A stretch of DNA of 64,000 nt from an uncultured Thalassotalea sp. (GTDB lineage Bacteria; Pseudomonadota; Gammaproteobacteria; Enterobacterales; Alteromonadaceae). The translations under genes were made by a program, and so were the position numbers. The notes under the pieces were generated by a model. It made no database searches. It was not told the DNA's origin and saw only the letters and a list, made by a program, of their open reading frames with translations. The first letter of the stretch is position 1; every line of letters starts with the position of its first letter. Positions 1 to 9,357 of the stretch are shown here, piece after piece. The stretch spans positions 186,001 through 250,000 of the forward strand of contig CANMZP010000002.1 in assembly GCA_947502355.1 (NCBI GenBank), read 5' to 3'.

Positions 1-807
1 ATTGAGCATTACTTTGGACAAGGTGGTTTGCTCTCAGCGGCGATTTTCTACAAAGATGTTGAATCATTTACCAAGCAATCAAATACTTGTGTGTCTAATT
101 CAGACACCACTGAACAACAAAACGTTGAAGAATGGCAATCGGTTTGTATTCTTGATGAAGCTGGCAAATCAAATAGTGACATCGTAACGGCAAGCCCAGG
201 TACGGATAACGGTTTTGAGTATGTTGACGGCTTAAGACAACAAGGCCTAACTGGGATCAATACCGCGACTGAAGTAAACGGTGGCAGTGGTGAAATCAGT
301 GGTATCGAATTAGCTTACCAACAACAGTTTGATTTCTTACCGGGTGCTTTATCAGGTACGGGTGTTAGCACCAACTACACTTATGCAGACAGTGAGCAAC
401 CAGATGGTACGCAAATGGAAAACATTTCTGAGCATACTTACAATGCGCAAGTATACTGGGAATATGAAGGCCTACAAGTTCGTCTTGCATACAACTGGCG
501 TGATGAATACTTAGCTTCAGTAAACGAGAAGCGTATCCGTTCAATTGGTGCTGAAGGTTACGGTATCGAAAATAACAGTTCGCCAGACGGTGAAGGTTAT
601 GATCCAACCACAGGTAACAGCTACCGTGAAGCACGTGGTCAATTTGATTTCTCAGCAAGCTGGGATATTAATGAAAACTTCACTGTTGTGGGTAATGCGG
701 TTAACTTAACGGGTGAGCCATTAGAGTTCAGAACTGAGCTTGGTAACAAGTGGATGTACCGTGAAGCGGATCGTCGTTACACCTTAGGTGTTCGTGCTAA
801 GTTTTAA
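1..807 (+). CDS. TonB-dependent receptor, C-terminal part (5' truncated by window edge)
   Basis: The reading frame is open from base 1, so the gene begins outside the window; the first ATG at 28 is internal. About 268 residues remain. They have the alternating aromatic/hydrophobic pattern of the last strands of an outer-membrane beta-barrel and end in RRYTLGVRAKF, with the C-terminal Phe expected for a BAM substrate. Phrases such as GQGGLLSAAIFYKDVESF and VGNAVNLTGEP are typical of the large TonB-dependent receptors of Alteromonadales and Xanthomonadales. The likely role is energised uptake of a carbohydrate, peptide or metal complex. The substrate cannot be told from this barrel fragment, and the plug and TonB box are missing. 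A repeat-borne hairpin follows the stop codon by about 110 bases. Confidence 0.9.
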   Translation: MEHYFGQGGLLSAAIFYKDVESFTKQSNTCVSNSDTTEQQNVEEWQSVCILDEAGKSNSDIVTASPGTDNGFEYVDGLRQQGLTGINTATEVNGGSGEISGIELAYQQQFDFLPGALSGTGVSTNYTYADSEQPDGTQMENISEHTYNAQVYWEYEGLQVRLAYNWRDEYLASVNEKRIRSIGAEGYGIENNSSPDGEGYDPTTGNSYREARGQFDFSASWDINENFTVVGNAVNLTGEPLEFRTELGNKWMYREADRRYTLGVRAKF

Positions 808-829
808 TTAACTAAGTAGTTAATAAATG

Positions 830-945
830 AAAAAAACAGCGGCTTAGCCAAACCCGGTTAACTCAATTCGGATCTTTTTACGCAAAGTAAAATGAAATGA
901 GTAAAATATAAAACACAAGAATGCGGCCTAGAGCCGCATTTTTTT
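830..945 (+). repeat. Inverted repeat, left copy (two-hairpin, terminator-like unit)
   Basis: The unit starts with seven A's followed by CAGCGGCT and ends with AGCCGC plus a T tract. The inner end holds a strong hairpin (atgcggc / gccgcat at about 920-940) followed by seven T's, so it also looks like the rho-independent terminator of the receptor gene. By eye it differs from the inverse of 5480-5594 at about four positions: one deletion, one T/A change and an AA/GT change. Confidence 0.9.
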
Positions 946-1200
946 ATATAAAAAAATAATGTTTTTTACGTAAAGTTATTTAAATCAATTAGTTAAATTT
1001 ACTTTTAGCTAGCTCACTCACTTTAGGCCGATTTCTTCAATATTTGGCTAAAAATTAAAATGGTCATGTATTTCAATAGGTTGATAGCCGGTATTTAAAA
1101 TATGTCCTTCAGATAGAGGCAACTTCAAAACTCCCCCACAACTTTTGACAGCCCCCTAAAATATGTTTTTATATTTTCTTTTGTAACGAGAATATAAATA
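946..1200. other. Gene-free AT-rich stretch upstream of the exonuclease-fusion gene
   Basis: Together with the repeat at 830-945 this makes a gap of almost 400 bases. I see no open frame with coding character here. It presumably holds the promoter of the gene starting at 1201, but no convincing -35/-10 pair or Shine-Dalgarno sequence stands out. Confidence 0.5.
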
Positions 1201-2745
1201 GTGAAGCAGAATCGAGTTGTCATAATTGATACTGAGACCACAGGTCTATCCATACTCCAGGGTGATAGGATCATCGAGATAGCTGCCGTAGAGGTGGTAA
1301 ATGGTCAATTAACAGATCGCCAATACCACACTCTTGTAAACCCGGATGGTCGCAAAATCACACATGGGGCATTCAAGAAGCATGGTATCCATAATTATCA
1401 GTTATTAAACGAACCTGTGTTTGCTGAAATATCGGAAGAGTTAACAGCTTTTTGCGAAGGGGCGAAGATTGTTACCTACAATGCTCAGTTTGATGGCGAG
1501 ATGCTAGAGAGTGACTTCAAACGTGCAGGAATAGAGCTTCCTAATAACCTCGCTATAGAGAATATCGAATGTCTAATGGTTAGAGTGACTCAGCATTTTA
1601 ACAGAAAACGGCATTTTAAACTTGATGACGCCTGCAATCGCTTTAATATACTCCAAAAGCTGAACTCGGACGATTTGAACTGGCATAGAGCCTTATCAGA
1701 CGCTAAGGTTGCTGCGCTTTTGTATATTGAATTGGAAAAGCTATCCAATACGCCGAACCGAAAACCTTCGCCAAAAAAGGAAAAGGATTCAACACCAGCA
1801 AAAAGAAAACCATCTTCTTCCAAATCTCCAAAACCATCTAGTTCAACTAAAAAACCTGAACGCCACATACTGGTTCCTCGCGCAGCTCGGCATCCTATCA
1901 CTGGTGACCTTACTCAGCTTAATTGTTGCCGAAACCCTTCTTGTAGTAATTATGGTGTGCCACCTAAGAACCCTAAGAGAACGGCTACAGGCTACGGTAA
2001 AAAACAATTGCCTAATGATTATAAAATCAGCGGTAACATTGATAGGCCAGTGCTGACTTGTAAAATTTGTGGATATGCGACGGTGATGCTCAACAATCGT
2101 TCTACAATGAAACAATTCGATCTAGATATTCAAAGGCAAGAAACTAAGATAATAGTTTGCCCAGAGCCTGATTGCGCTAATCATAACAAGGATATGAAAG
2201 ACCATCCCTATGAATATGCTCTGAAAGGGACACAAAGGGTCAAACAAGGTCATGGCCGGCATGCATTACGTTATCGCAAAACCTTTGCAGAGAATAACCT
2301 GCCCGCCATCAAACCTAATCCGGTTGAACATTATGTAAATGATGGTCGATTGCCTTCACAAAAAATACAGTGTAAAGGTTGTGAAAAGATATTTACCGTA
2401 AAGCAATCCCCTGAGGCGCGTCATTACCGTGCCAATACTCATATTGAAATTTTTCAAGACCTAATGAGTAAGAGCACTTACAAGGCCATTCAGGATTACC
2501 GTAAGGTCCAACCTAAAACGATTTATGACAAAATCAATTTTTTCCATAATCAATTTCTCACGTTTGAGAAATGGCACCTGCAAAACCTACCAAATGTCAT
2601 TGCAGCCCAATCGCTATCCCTTTCAACAGACAGGCAATATTACAACAGCGCCTGGATGGATGATGGGCATACGGCAAACTTACAGCTCTCAAGGGGATTG
2701 CGACGGTTGACAATAATAGCGGATTTGTTTTTGCCAGTAGTGTAA
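1201..2745 (+). CDS. DnaQ-type exonuclease fused to zinc-finger/transposase-like region (5' part of a frameshifted gene)
   Basis: GTG start, 514 residues. Residues 5-175 form a DEDDh 3'-5' exonuclease domain like DNA polymerase III epsilon: D10 and E12 in IIDTETTGL, D98 in YNAQFD, H162 and D167 in HRALSDA. A Lys/Pro/Ser linker (about 185-220) follows. Then come at least three CxxC-type clusters (NCCRNPSC, LTCKICG, VCPEPDC, CKGCEKIF) resembling zinc ribbons of IS1-like transposases, and a segment with LSTDRQYY. The frame ends abruptly at 2745 in a meaningless tail. From about 2690 the coherent protein continues in the frame that leads into 2769-3740, reading TVDNNSGFVFASSVNFD. I infer one ancestral gene of about 845 codons with a 2-base expansion at CTCTC near 2686-2690. 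The exonuclease part could still work alone. Confidence 0.7.
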   Translation: MKQNRVVIIDTETTGLSILQGDRIIEIAAVEVVNGQLTDRQYHTLVNPDGRKITHGAFKKHGIHNYQLLNEPVFAEISEELTAFCEGAKIVTYNAQFDGEMLESDFKRAGIELPNNLAIENIECLMVRVTQHFNRKRHFKLDDACNRFNILQKLNSDDLNWHRALSDAKVAALLYIELEKLSNTPNRKPSPKKEKDSTPAKRKPSSSKSPKPSSSTKKPERHILVPRAARHPITGDLTQLNCCRNPSCSNYGVPPKNPKRTATGYGKKQLPNDYKISGNIDRPVLTCKICGYATVMLNNRSTMKQFDLDIQRQETKIIVCPEPDCANHNKDMKDHPYEYALKGTQRVKQGHGRHALRYRKTFAENNLPAIKPNPVEHYVNDGRLPSQKIQCKGCEKIFTVKQSPEARHYRANTHIEIFQDLMSKSTYKAIQDYRKVQPKTIYDKINFFHNQFLTFEKWHLQNLPNVIAAQSLSLSTDRQYYNSAWMDDGHTANLQLSRGLRRLTIIADLFLPVV

Positions 2746-2768
2746 ATTTTGATTATTGGAGTGACGCT

Positions 2769-3740
2769 ATGTCAATTCGACAAAACTCTGCTCATACCAA
2801 AGATAATCAGCACCCGCGGCATGAAAGACGGTACGCAGAGTATAGCTTGCCAGACACTTACGTCAGTAATGAAGATATCCAGCGTGACGCAAACCTTAAG
2901 CGCATCTTGCGATATCAAGGTTATGGAATCGCTTTCCATGAAACCTATCAAATGCTCAATCACTTTTTGGGTATGCAACAACTACTGAGTAATTGCCCTG
3001 AATTGGTTTGGTCAATGGATGGTGATTTGGGGATGTCTCAAGCGTTCCACGCTATATTCAATCAAGACATTGAGAAAGGAAAAATACACTCTTTTTTGAT
3101 TCAGCATCAACCCAAGCAAATCCTAGAAAGTGATAAAAAAGCTTTTGAGAATATTTATCATAGTGTTGGTTTAAGTAACTCCAACCACGCGATGCGCAAA
3201 GAGTTTTGGCAATCAGGTCTTTTACCTGAATTTCGATTGCAACAAAACAAACAATGGCAGTGGTATCGAGTGCCTAATGAAATATTCCATCGCATCACAG
3301 GCATTGCCCCAATTACCCGTAGCAGCGACGACATTGACTTACAGAAAGAGTCAGAGCACGTTGCAAGAACTGGTTTGTACGGTGTAGACAGATTCTTTTT
3401 GAAGGCGAGGCGTACCGTTAAGGCGTTAGAACGGCCAATTACCTCTGCTCATGGTCGCAAAAATTATTCTCATGCCGGATATAACCCAGAATGGCTCTGC
3501 AAGCTTGCAGATATATTCAGGGTGTATTACAACTTTTGCGTTCCATCAGTGAGGGTCGGTGACGAACGGGTTACACCATCGACATCACTTGGCTTAACTA
3601 AGAAGACAACCCTAATGGAAGAAGTGTTTGCGTTTACACCAGCTCGCGAAATTATTAAGCATAGAAAGCGAACTGTTGAAGAGAAGCCTAAAGGATACCA
3701 ATCACCAGATGATGGTGAATACAGGTTTCTCAAGCGGTGA
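2769..3740 (+). pseudogene. 3' part of the frameshifted transposase-like gene
   Basis: 323 residues are read from the ATG at 2769, but the same frame is open back to about 2664 and carries protein-like sequence before that ATG, so this is probably not an independent start. It has a SMDGDLGMSQ segment that could hold a catalytic Asp. A conserved-looking C-terminal stretch (KARRTVKALERPI, GRKNYSHAGYNPEW, FRVYYNFC) is of the kind found at the end of RNase-H-fold DDE transposases. The DDE assignment rests on pattern resemblance only. It lies 23 bases after the stop of the upstream half. It may be a decayed remnant, or be expressed by frameshifting; the junction shows no textbook slippery heptamer. 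Confidence 0.6.
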
Positions 3741-4126
3741 TGTGAACGCAGTTAATTAGGTACCCTATCTGTCGGAGCAAATTTATGTTGCAAGTTTCGG
3801 CTAATCCTGACAGTCTGGTGTGAGCGAATCGGCGACACACGGTTTAACTAGGTATTCTCTCACCATTTCTCAAAAGCGGTCGTTACCTCCTCCCTACAAC
3901 CTTGAAAATATCAGCACCCCAAAGGTAATAGCTTGCATAATTATAGAAATTGCATCAACGTTAGTTATTGTCAGTTTATTCCCTTGCCTTTCTATTTTTC
4001 TCTTGGTGGACTATTAATTAACAAGTCTGATAAAAATAGATTATTCAAAAATGTAAGCTACGCTGAAGTAGAAAAACAAGTAGTTCTCTTACTTTAAACG
4101 TGAATGAAACTTGGAGATGAATCGGA
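3741..4126. other. Gap of about 390 bases within the putative island
   Basis: The only open frame is a 65-codon GTG-start stretch (3820-4017) with a hydrophobic C-terminus and no recognisable family or good ribosome site; I do not call it. The end of the gap includes the leader of the next gene, with a purine-rich ggagatg about 20 bases before its ATG. Confidence 0.4.
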
Positions 4127-4825
4127 ATGGGAATGTGGGGTGTGAATGTCAAAGATAGTGATTCGTTTGCTGATGTTTACGATGGCTTCTTTGATTTCTA
4201 TAACAATGGTGCGAGTCCAGAGAATGCTAGCTCAGAAGTTAAGGAGTCATTTTCCGAATATTTTGAAGACTATGAAGATTCAAATAATTCCTGGTTTGCC
4301 TTAGCATATGCTCAATGGGAAACAAAGAGTCTGGAACAAAGCGTGTATGAAAAAGTCCTTTCTATCATAAATAGTGGAAGTGATATAAAGCTTTGGGAAG
4401 AGCTTGGGGCTAACAAGGACGATTTAAAAAAGAGGAAAATCGCACTGGATTCATTTCTCGAAGAAATATCATCTGAAAAGAAAACTAAAAAAAGGCGTAA
4501 GAGGCGAAAACACGATTATCGGGAGAATAAAATAATTGAGCTGAGCGCTCCTGACAACAAGAAAGTCTTCACAGTTACTGAAGAGTTTACCGACGGTAAA
4601 TATCTCCGTACATCGGCGAGCATGGTGTGGAGTTCTGTTGGTGCCAGAATTTCAGGTGGAGGCTCCGTTTTCTACTTCAGTAGAGAGGGGGCGCAAGTCA
4701 GCGCAAATTGGGAAAACTCTCAGAAACTGGCTATCACCATTGAGAAAGGAATCGAGTTCTGGCAAAAAGATGAAACCGCATTTTTCAACGGTGACAGGGT
4801 ACAGGTGACATACCTATATAATTAG
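4127..4825 (+). CDS. MGMWG-type protein of unknown function (DUF4259-like N-terminus)
   Basis: 232 residues. The first 115 or so match, from memory, a widespread family that begins MGTWG and has alternating acidic helices and a WFALAYAQWE segment; I believe this is DUF4259 or a close relative. A strongly basic hinge (KKTKKRRKRRKHD, about 122-136) leads to a beta-rich C-terminal half with repeated hydrophobic strands. There is no signal peptide, so it is probably cytoplasmic. It is the only apparently intact gene between the inverted repeats besides the exonuclease half. Cargo of mobile islands is often defence- or immunity-related, but nothing in the sequence proves that here. Confidence 0.6.
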   Translation: MGMWGVNVKDSDSFADVYDGFFDFYNNGASPENASSEVKESFSEYFEDYEDSNNSWFALAYAQWETKSLEQSVYEKVLSIINSGSDIKLWEELGANKDDLKKRKIALDSFLEEISSEKKTKKRRKRRKHDYRENKIIELSAPDNKKVFTVTEEFTDGKYLRTSASMVWSSVGARISGGGSVFYFSREGAQVSANWENSQKLAITIEKGIEFWQKDETAFFNGDRVQVTYLYN

Positions 4826-5479
4826 GGCAATGAACGAGTGGTGATTCGGTTGTTAGTAAACGTCCCCTTTCACTAAAAAGGTCTATTTAGAATTAAATCC
4901 TCGAATGACTCTGATTGGCACACTAGGGCCGGTCGCATTTCAATTTGAGATCCACGACTTCTCGTGGGTGACGAATCTCTTTTTCGCTATCGCTTTAATT
5001 GGCTCCTACCGGTCATAGTCTCGACGAAACAGGATGAGAACCAGATCAACAAAATGGGGTGAAGGCTCCAATTTCCAAATATCTTCAATGTATTATTCTT
5101 ACACCAAACGATCTGTTTGCGAAAATATCTGCGGCATTGGTTCGGCGTTAAACATGGGGGAGCTAGCTTTAAGACCTAATCCCAAAAATATTTAGTTGCT
5201 GTAAAGCTTAATATCAAATATCGGATCTCTTAATGTTGCATCGTTAAGGTTTCAAGATCCGATTATCTACTTGTTAAAAGGTGAGTAATCGAGTTAATAG
5301 AGTACTAATTTTGAATTTAGCTATGATTTTCCGAGTTTTAAATAAATATGAAGATGTTAATCACTGTCTCAGAATAGATATATATGATATTTGGCTGTAG
5401 AAAGGCTTTTTATTTGATGACCTTTGGCTTAACCCTTATTCTACTTGGACTTCGCGTAAACTTTAAACTAAATAAGACA
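4826..5479. other. Gene-free stretch inside the putative island
   Basis: No frame of coding quality is seen on either strand over about 650 bases. The stretch includes short self-complementary pieces (for example cacgacttctcgtggg at about 4953) but no terminator with a T tract, tRNA or recognisable IS end. It may be degraded island DNA. Confidence 0.4.
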
Positions 5480-5594
5480 AAAAAAATGCGGCTCTAGGCC
5501 GCATTCTTGTGTTTTATATTTTACTCAACTCATTTTACTTTGCGTAAAAAGATCCGAATTGAGTTAACCGGGTTGGCTTAGCCGCTGTTTTTTT
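5480..5594 (-). repeat. Inverted repeat, right copy
   Basis: Read on the minus strand it repeats 830-945 almost base for base, including the internal GGTTAACTCAATTCGGATC and the terminal gcggc/gccgc hairpin with T tract. It lies about 60 bases beyond the 3' end of rluF and in the same orientation relative to that gene as the left copy has to the TonB receptor. It may therefore also terminate rluF transcription. Confidence 0.9.
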
Positions 5595-5655
5595 GTGAAA
5601 GTATTCAAGTTATCTTTGCATTTTCGCAACCATTTTATACTGGTGTATCGAATGC

Positions 5656-6591
5656 TTAGCGTTTCAATTTCAACGTACCACCAACCTTTTTTCTATCTGG
5701 CTTTGTAGCTGATGGTTTAGACGGCACGACTTTACTTCTTGGTTTATCAGTGCGTGCAGGCTTACGTGCATAGGGGCTCTCATTAGAGCGGGTATTGTCA
5801 GTCGGTTTATGCCGAGTCTCGGCTGGTTTGCTTCTGGTCTCGGACGAGGTGACCGAAGTGGTCTTTTTGGAGGTGGCAACAGCGGCATTAATTTCGGTCA
5901 TTTCTCGGTGGTTCAGGTTGCGCCATTGACCAGGTTTAAGTTGTCCAAGTGATACCGACATAATACGCGTACGTTTAAGCTTCTTTACCTCATAGCCAAG
6001 GTACTCGCACATGCGGCGAATTTGACGGTTTAAACCTTGAGTTAAAATGATCTTAAAAACAAATTTACTGACCACGCTTACCTGACACGGCTTGGTGATG
6101 GTACCAAGGATCGGCACGCCTCGAGACATACGTTCAACAAAACGCTCGCTAATGGGTTTATCTACCGTAACGACATACTCTTTATCGTGAGCATTTTCTG
6201 CACGCAAAATTTTATTAACGATGTCGCCGTCACTGGTTAGAAAGATTAAGCCTTCAGAGGGTTTATCAAGTCGACCTATAGGAAAAATACGTTCTTTATG
6301 GCCAATGGCATCAATGATATTGCCGCGCACGTTTTTTTCGGTGGTGCAAGTAATACCAATCGGCTTGTTATAGGCAATATAAATGCGGTCAGATTTATTT
6401 TCAGGCATGGCACTAATGATGCTGCCTCTGACTTTAACGATATCATCTGGCATCACTTTGGTGCCTAATTCTGGCGCCTTATCATTAATGGTTACCACAC
6501 CTTGTTCAATGAGTTTGTCTGCTTCACGGCGGGAACAAAAACCGGATTCACTGATAAATTTGTTAAGGCGTTTGCCTGTAATGTCTGTCAA
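5656..6591 (-). CDS. rluF: 23S rRNA pseudouridine synthase, RluF type
   Basis: 311 residues. An N-terminal S4 RNA-binding domain (about 5-60, [22 protein letters not shown]) is followed by a RsuA/RluB/E/F-type catalytic domain with the nucleophile Asp109 in [10 protein letters not shown] and the [12 protein letters not shown] motif. RluF isomerises U2604 (E. coli numbering) of 23S rRNA. After about residue 240 a Lys/Arg/Ser/Thr/Pro-rich tail of some 70 residues is low-complexity and basic, as in other marine relatives, and may aid rRNA binding. The RsuA-family member was chosen on the [16 protein letters not shown] stretch; RluB or RluE is less likely. Confidence 0.88.
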   Translation of the reverse strand: MTDITGKRLNKFISESGFCSRREADKLIEQGVVTINDKAPELGTKVMPDDIVKVRGSIISAMPENKSDRIYIAYNKPIGITCTTEKNVRGNIIDAIGHKERIFPIGRLDKPSEGLIFLTSDGDIVNKILRAENAHDKEYVVTVDKPISERFVERMSRGVPILGTITKPCQVSVVSKFVFKIILTQGLNRQIRRMCEYLGYEVKKLKRTRIMSVSLGQLKPGQWRNLNHREMTEINAAVATSKKTTSVTSSETRSKPAETRHKPTDNTRSNESPYARKPARTDKPRSKVVPSKPSATKPDRKKVGGTLKLKR

Positions 6592-6676
6592 AGGGATTAC
6601 TTCATTGCTTGGGATAATGTTGAATTATCGCTTAAAATTAAAAAAAATTCTGCCCATTTTATGTCCAAAGGACAAA

Positions 6677-6708
6677 AAAACCAGTTCAGCGATTGCTGGA
6701 CTGGTTTT
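6677..6708. terminator. Rho-independent terminator (bidirectional)
   Basis: A hairpin with 14-base arms (AAAACCAGTTCAGC / GCTGGACTGGTTTT, one G-T pair) and a GATT loop, flanked by A and T runs. It lies beyond the 3' end of the small minus-strand gene at 6753-6989 and would end its transcript just before rluF. Confidence 0.8.
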
Positions 6709-6752
6709 CGTAGTTTTTAGGCTGGAGGTCGGTTAACCAGCTTTGATCGTAA

Positions 6753-6989
6753 TTACTCTGGACGAGTAAAATGACGCTCCAATTTCAACTCAACGATTTT
6801 ATTGCGCGCTTCTTCAATATGACCATCAACCGATAATACACAGAATAGTTTGGTAATTAAGGCAATTTCGTAAGCGGTAATATCTTCTTGAGGGGTGAAG
6901 CGTTCCGCCATAAGATGGGTTAAACTTGCTTTCATCTCAGTTTGTTCAGCGTGTTCTTCTCTATCACGTAATAAATCAAATAAGCTCAT
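6753..6989 (-). CDS. Small conserved-looking acidic protein, unknown function
   Basis: 78 residues, no signal peptide or membrane segment, mainly helical with alternating charge (DREEHAEQTEMKASL, EEARNKIVELKLERHF). The ATG is preceded by aaggatt on the minus strand, a fair ribosome site (cccatgagct with ggaatccttaa in plus sense), and a strong terminator follows the stop, so it looks like a monocistronic gene. I do not recognise the family. The central part (TAYEIALITKLFCVLSVDGHIEEAR) vaguely recalls TerB-like tellurite-resistance helices, but that is weak. Confidence 0.6.
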   Translation of the reverse strand: MSLFDLLRDREEHAEQTEMKASLTHLMAERFTPQEDITAYEIALITKLFCVLSVDGHIEEARNKIVELKLERHFTRPE

Positions 6990-7316
6990 GGGAATCCTTA
7001 ATTTGGTAATGTACTCATTTAAATATGAGTGCTGTGATGCTAAACGATATTAGCTCAATGATATTGATTAATTATAGAGCAAACGAATGTGTTGGTTGTT
7101 TCAATGTGTTATGGGGCTAGTGTTAATTGTAACTTTGTACAATGGTTTGACGTTGTGCATGTCATTCATAAGGCTCTAGCCTAGCAGTATCCTGTTGCAG
7201 GGCTTTATCTCGCCGTAGTTATCGTGCAGCTTTTACGTACAAAACAATAAATGCATTATCCATGCACAAAAAAGCCAGCGGTTAAGCTGGCTTTGTCAGT
7301 GAACTTAATAAAGCGA
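6990..7316. other. Intergenic region between rho and the small 78-residue gene
   Basis: About 330 bases with no gene. It holds the rho terminator at its left end and presumably the promoter of the 78-residue gene at its right. No riboswitch-like structure or tRNA was noticed. Confidence 0.5.
7268..7294 (-). terminator. Rho-independent terminator after rho
   Basis: Hairpin AAAGCCAGC / GCTGGCTTT with a six-base loop; on the minus strand a T tract follows. It sits about 25 bases past the rho stop codon. Confidence 0.8.
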
Positions 7317-8576
7317 TTATTTACGCTTCATTGAATCAAAGAATTCATTATTGGTTTTGGTCATCGCCAATTTATCAATCATAAACTCCATGGCGTCAAT
7401 TTCACCCATTTCATGAACGATTTTACGTAAGATCCACATTTTTTGTAGTTCGTCTTGCTTAGTAAGCAACTCTTCACGACGCGTACCAGAGCGGTTAAAG
7501 TGAATCGCAGGGAAGACACGTTTCTCAGCAATTTTACGAGAAAGGTGTAATTCCATATTACCCGTACCTTTAAATTCTTCGTAGATAACTTCATCCATTT
7601 TCGAACCGGTATCAACAAGCGCGGTTGCGATGATGGTTAAGCTACCACCTTCTTCAATGTTACGGGCCGCACCAAAGAAACGTTTTGGACGGTGCAGGGC
7701 ATTGGCATCAACACCACCGGTAAGGATTTTACCTGATGAAGGAATTACCGTGTTATAAGCACGAGCTAAGCGCGTAATTGAGTCAAGCAGGATAACCACA
7801 TCTTTTTTGTGCTCAGTTAAACGCTTGGCTTTTTCAATAACCATTTCAGCAACTTGTACGTGACGGCTAGCTGGCTCATCAAACGTTGATGCAACTACTT
7901 CACCTTTTACTAGGCGCTGCATCTCGGTAACTTCTTCTGGGCGCTCGTCGATAAGTAATACCATTAACTCACACTCAGGGTGGTTATAAGCAATACTTTG
8001 TGCAATGTTTTGCAGTAATAAGGTTTTACCGGCTTTTGGTGGTGCCACAATAAGACCACGTTGACCTTTACCAATTGGTGAGGCTAAGTCTAATACACGA
8101 GCGGTAATGTCTTCGGTACTGCCGTTACCACGTTCCATGGTTAAACGACCGTCCGGGTGAACTGGGGTTAAGTTTTCAAATAAAATCTTATTACGTGAGT
8201 TTTCTGGCTTATCAAAGTTAACTTCATTCACCTTTAATAAGGCAAAGTAGCGTTCGCCATCTTTTGGAGGGCGAATCTTACCAAAAATGGTATCGCCGGT
8301 TCGTAAACTGAAACGACGGATTTGGCTAGGCGATACGTAAATATCGTCAGGACCCGCTAGATATGATGAATCGGCTGAGCGTAAAAAGCCAAAACCATCT
8401 TGTAAAATTTCTAATACACCACCACCGAAGATATCTTCACCGCTTTTAGCGTGGGCTTTTAAAATGGCAAAAATAATGTCTTGTTTACGAGCGCGGGCAA
8501 GATGTTCAAGCTTCATTGATTCGGCCAACTTCATTAGTTCGCCAATTGATTTATCTTTTAGTTCGATTAGGTTCAT
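7317..8576 (-). CDS. rho: Transcription termination factor Rho
   Basis: 419 residues, the standard length. N-terminal helical Rho_N region (1-45), then the OSB RNA-binding fold (about 50-125, [24 protein letters not shown]), then a RecA-type ATPase with Walker A (APPKAGKT, 178-185), Walker B ([16 protein letters not shown]) and the Q/R loops. Rho is the hexameric RNA-DNA helicase that ends untranslated transcripts. It follows trxA on the same strand, but a terminator at 8765 and a 190-base leader separate them. The long leader fits the known autoregulation of rho in enterics, though no specific structure was identified. Confidence 0.98.
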   Translation of the reverse strand: MNLIELKDKSIGELMKLAESMKLEHLARARKQDIIFAILKAHAKSGEDIFGGGVLEILQDGFGFLRSADSSYLAGPDDIYVSPSQIRRFSLRTGDTIFGKIRPPKDGERYFALLKVNEVNFDKPENSRNKILFENLTPVHPDGRLTMERGNGSTEDITARVLDLASPIGKGQRGLIVAPPKAGKTLLLQNIAQSIAYNHPECELMVLLIDERPEEVTEMQRLVKGEVVASTFDEPASRHVQVAEMVIEKAKRLTEHKKDVVILLDSITRLARAYNTVIPSSGKILTGGVDANALHRPKRFFGAARNIEEGGSLTIIATALVDTGSKMDEVIYEEFKGTGNMELHLSRKIAEKRVFPAIHFNRSGTRREELLTKQDELQKMWILRKIVHEMGEIDAMEFMIDKLAMTKTNNEFFDSMKRK

Positions 8577-8764
8577 ATTGATGGGTCTTGTGCTTTATTT
8601 TGTTTAGCTAACGTTGTTATGTTTGAGCATGCCGAATGACAAGCCAGAACGAAATGGTTAAGAAATTTAGGTATGTACGTTTAAGTTAGCATTAAAATTA
8701 ACTGAGGTAAAGTTGACCAGCTAATTAGCACTTAATATAAGTCAATAACTGGTCAATAAAGACT

Positions 8765-8797
8765 AAAAAGGCCAATAAATGATTTATCAGCCTTTTT
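8765..8797 (-). terminator. Rho-independent terminator after trxA
   Basis: AAAAAGGC and GCCTTTTT form the outer stem, with an inner ATAAAT/ATTTAT stem. It lies directly behind the trxA stop codon on the minus strand and is followed by T's. Confidence 0.8.
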
Positions 8798-8800
8798 AAA

Positions 8801-9127
8801 TTATAGATTTGCGTCTAAAAATTCTTTTAATTGGTTTTTAGATAATGCGCCAACTTTTGTATCAGCAACGGCACCGTCTTTAAACAAGAGTAATGTTGGG
8901 ATACCACGGATACCGTATTTTGGCGGTGTACCAGCATTCTGGTCAATGTTTAGTTTTGCAACGGTAACTTTTCCGTCATATTCTTCAGCTACTTCCGAAA
9001 GAATTGGAGCAATCATTTTACAAGGACCACACCATTCTGCCCAAAAGTCGACAAGAACCGGGCCTGTTGCATTAATTACGTCAGCATCAAAGCTGTCATC
9101 TGTTAGCTGAACAATTTTATCGCTCAT
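8801..9127 (-). CDS. trxA: Thioredoxin 1
   Basis: 108 residues from the ATG at 9127, chosen over an upstream in-frame ATG (9238) because [10 protein letters not shown] matches the usual thioredoxin start and GGAG lies a few bases before it. The redox motif WCGPC is at 32-36 and the cis-proline is in GIPTLLLF. It reduces cytoplasmic disulfides with thioredoxin reductase. It is divergent from rhlB, as in E. coli, where trxA-rho and rhlB-gppA also lie together. The variant [12 protein letters not shown] (PP before KYG) is a small departure from the enteric TAPKYGIRG. Confidence 0.96.
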   Translation of the reverse strand: MSDKIVQLTDDSFDADVINATGPVLVDFWAEWCGPCKMIAPILSEVAEEYDGKVTVAKLNIDQNAGTPPKYGIRGIPTLLLFKDGAVADTKVGALSKNQLKEFLDANL

Positions 9128-9357
9128 TATATTCTCCGTTAGGTTGGCAAAAGCGCCGTTATCATTTGCATTTTTTAATCGATTTTTAACGTATTTGCAA
9201 GCAAAAGCCAATAAATGATTAATTAGGCACAGTTTCAAAGCCCAATCCCGCTGATTAGCCGGCTTTTTTTGCCTATCATTAGGACAAATAAAGCTTTTTA
9301 TGCCGATCGAGCGATATATTACTTAATACAATGTCTTTATGGTGCTATTCTACGCGT

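Larger units (their letters stand above)
830..5594. mobile_element. Putative mobile island bounded by 115-116 bp inverted repeats
   Basis: Near-identical sequences at 830-945 and, inverted, at 5480-5594 enclose a DnaQ-exonuclease/transposase-like gene (1201-3740, frameshifted) and an orphan gene (4127-4825), plus long non-coding stretches. The outer neighbours, a TonB receptor and rluF, are convergent and ordinary. The enclosed genes are unlike the dense housekeeping DNA around them. I found no convincing target-site duplication outside the repeats, so calling the repeats transposon ends is inference. They could instead be two copies of an intergenic repeat acting as terminators. Confidence 0.5.

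Noticed and set aside
2680-2700. Programmed -1 frameshift in the exonuclease-transposase gene
   Set aside because: The A AGG GGA stretch is not an X XXY YYZ slippery site and no downstream pseudoknot was evident; a small indel is simpler, though not proven.
3820-4017. 65-codon GTG-start frame in the island
   Set aside because: No good ribosome site, no recognisable family and composition explained by AT-rich DNA.
9128-9238. N-terminal extension of thioredoxin
   Set aside because: Thioredoxins start at MSDKI; the internal ATG has a clear GGAG site and gives the normal 108 residues.
9331-9357. Upstream ATG in frame with rhlB
   Set aside because: The nine extra residues do not match the RhlB N-terminus; the ATG at 9358 does.
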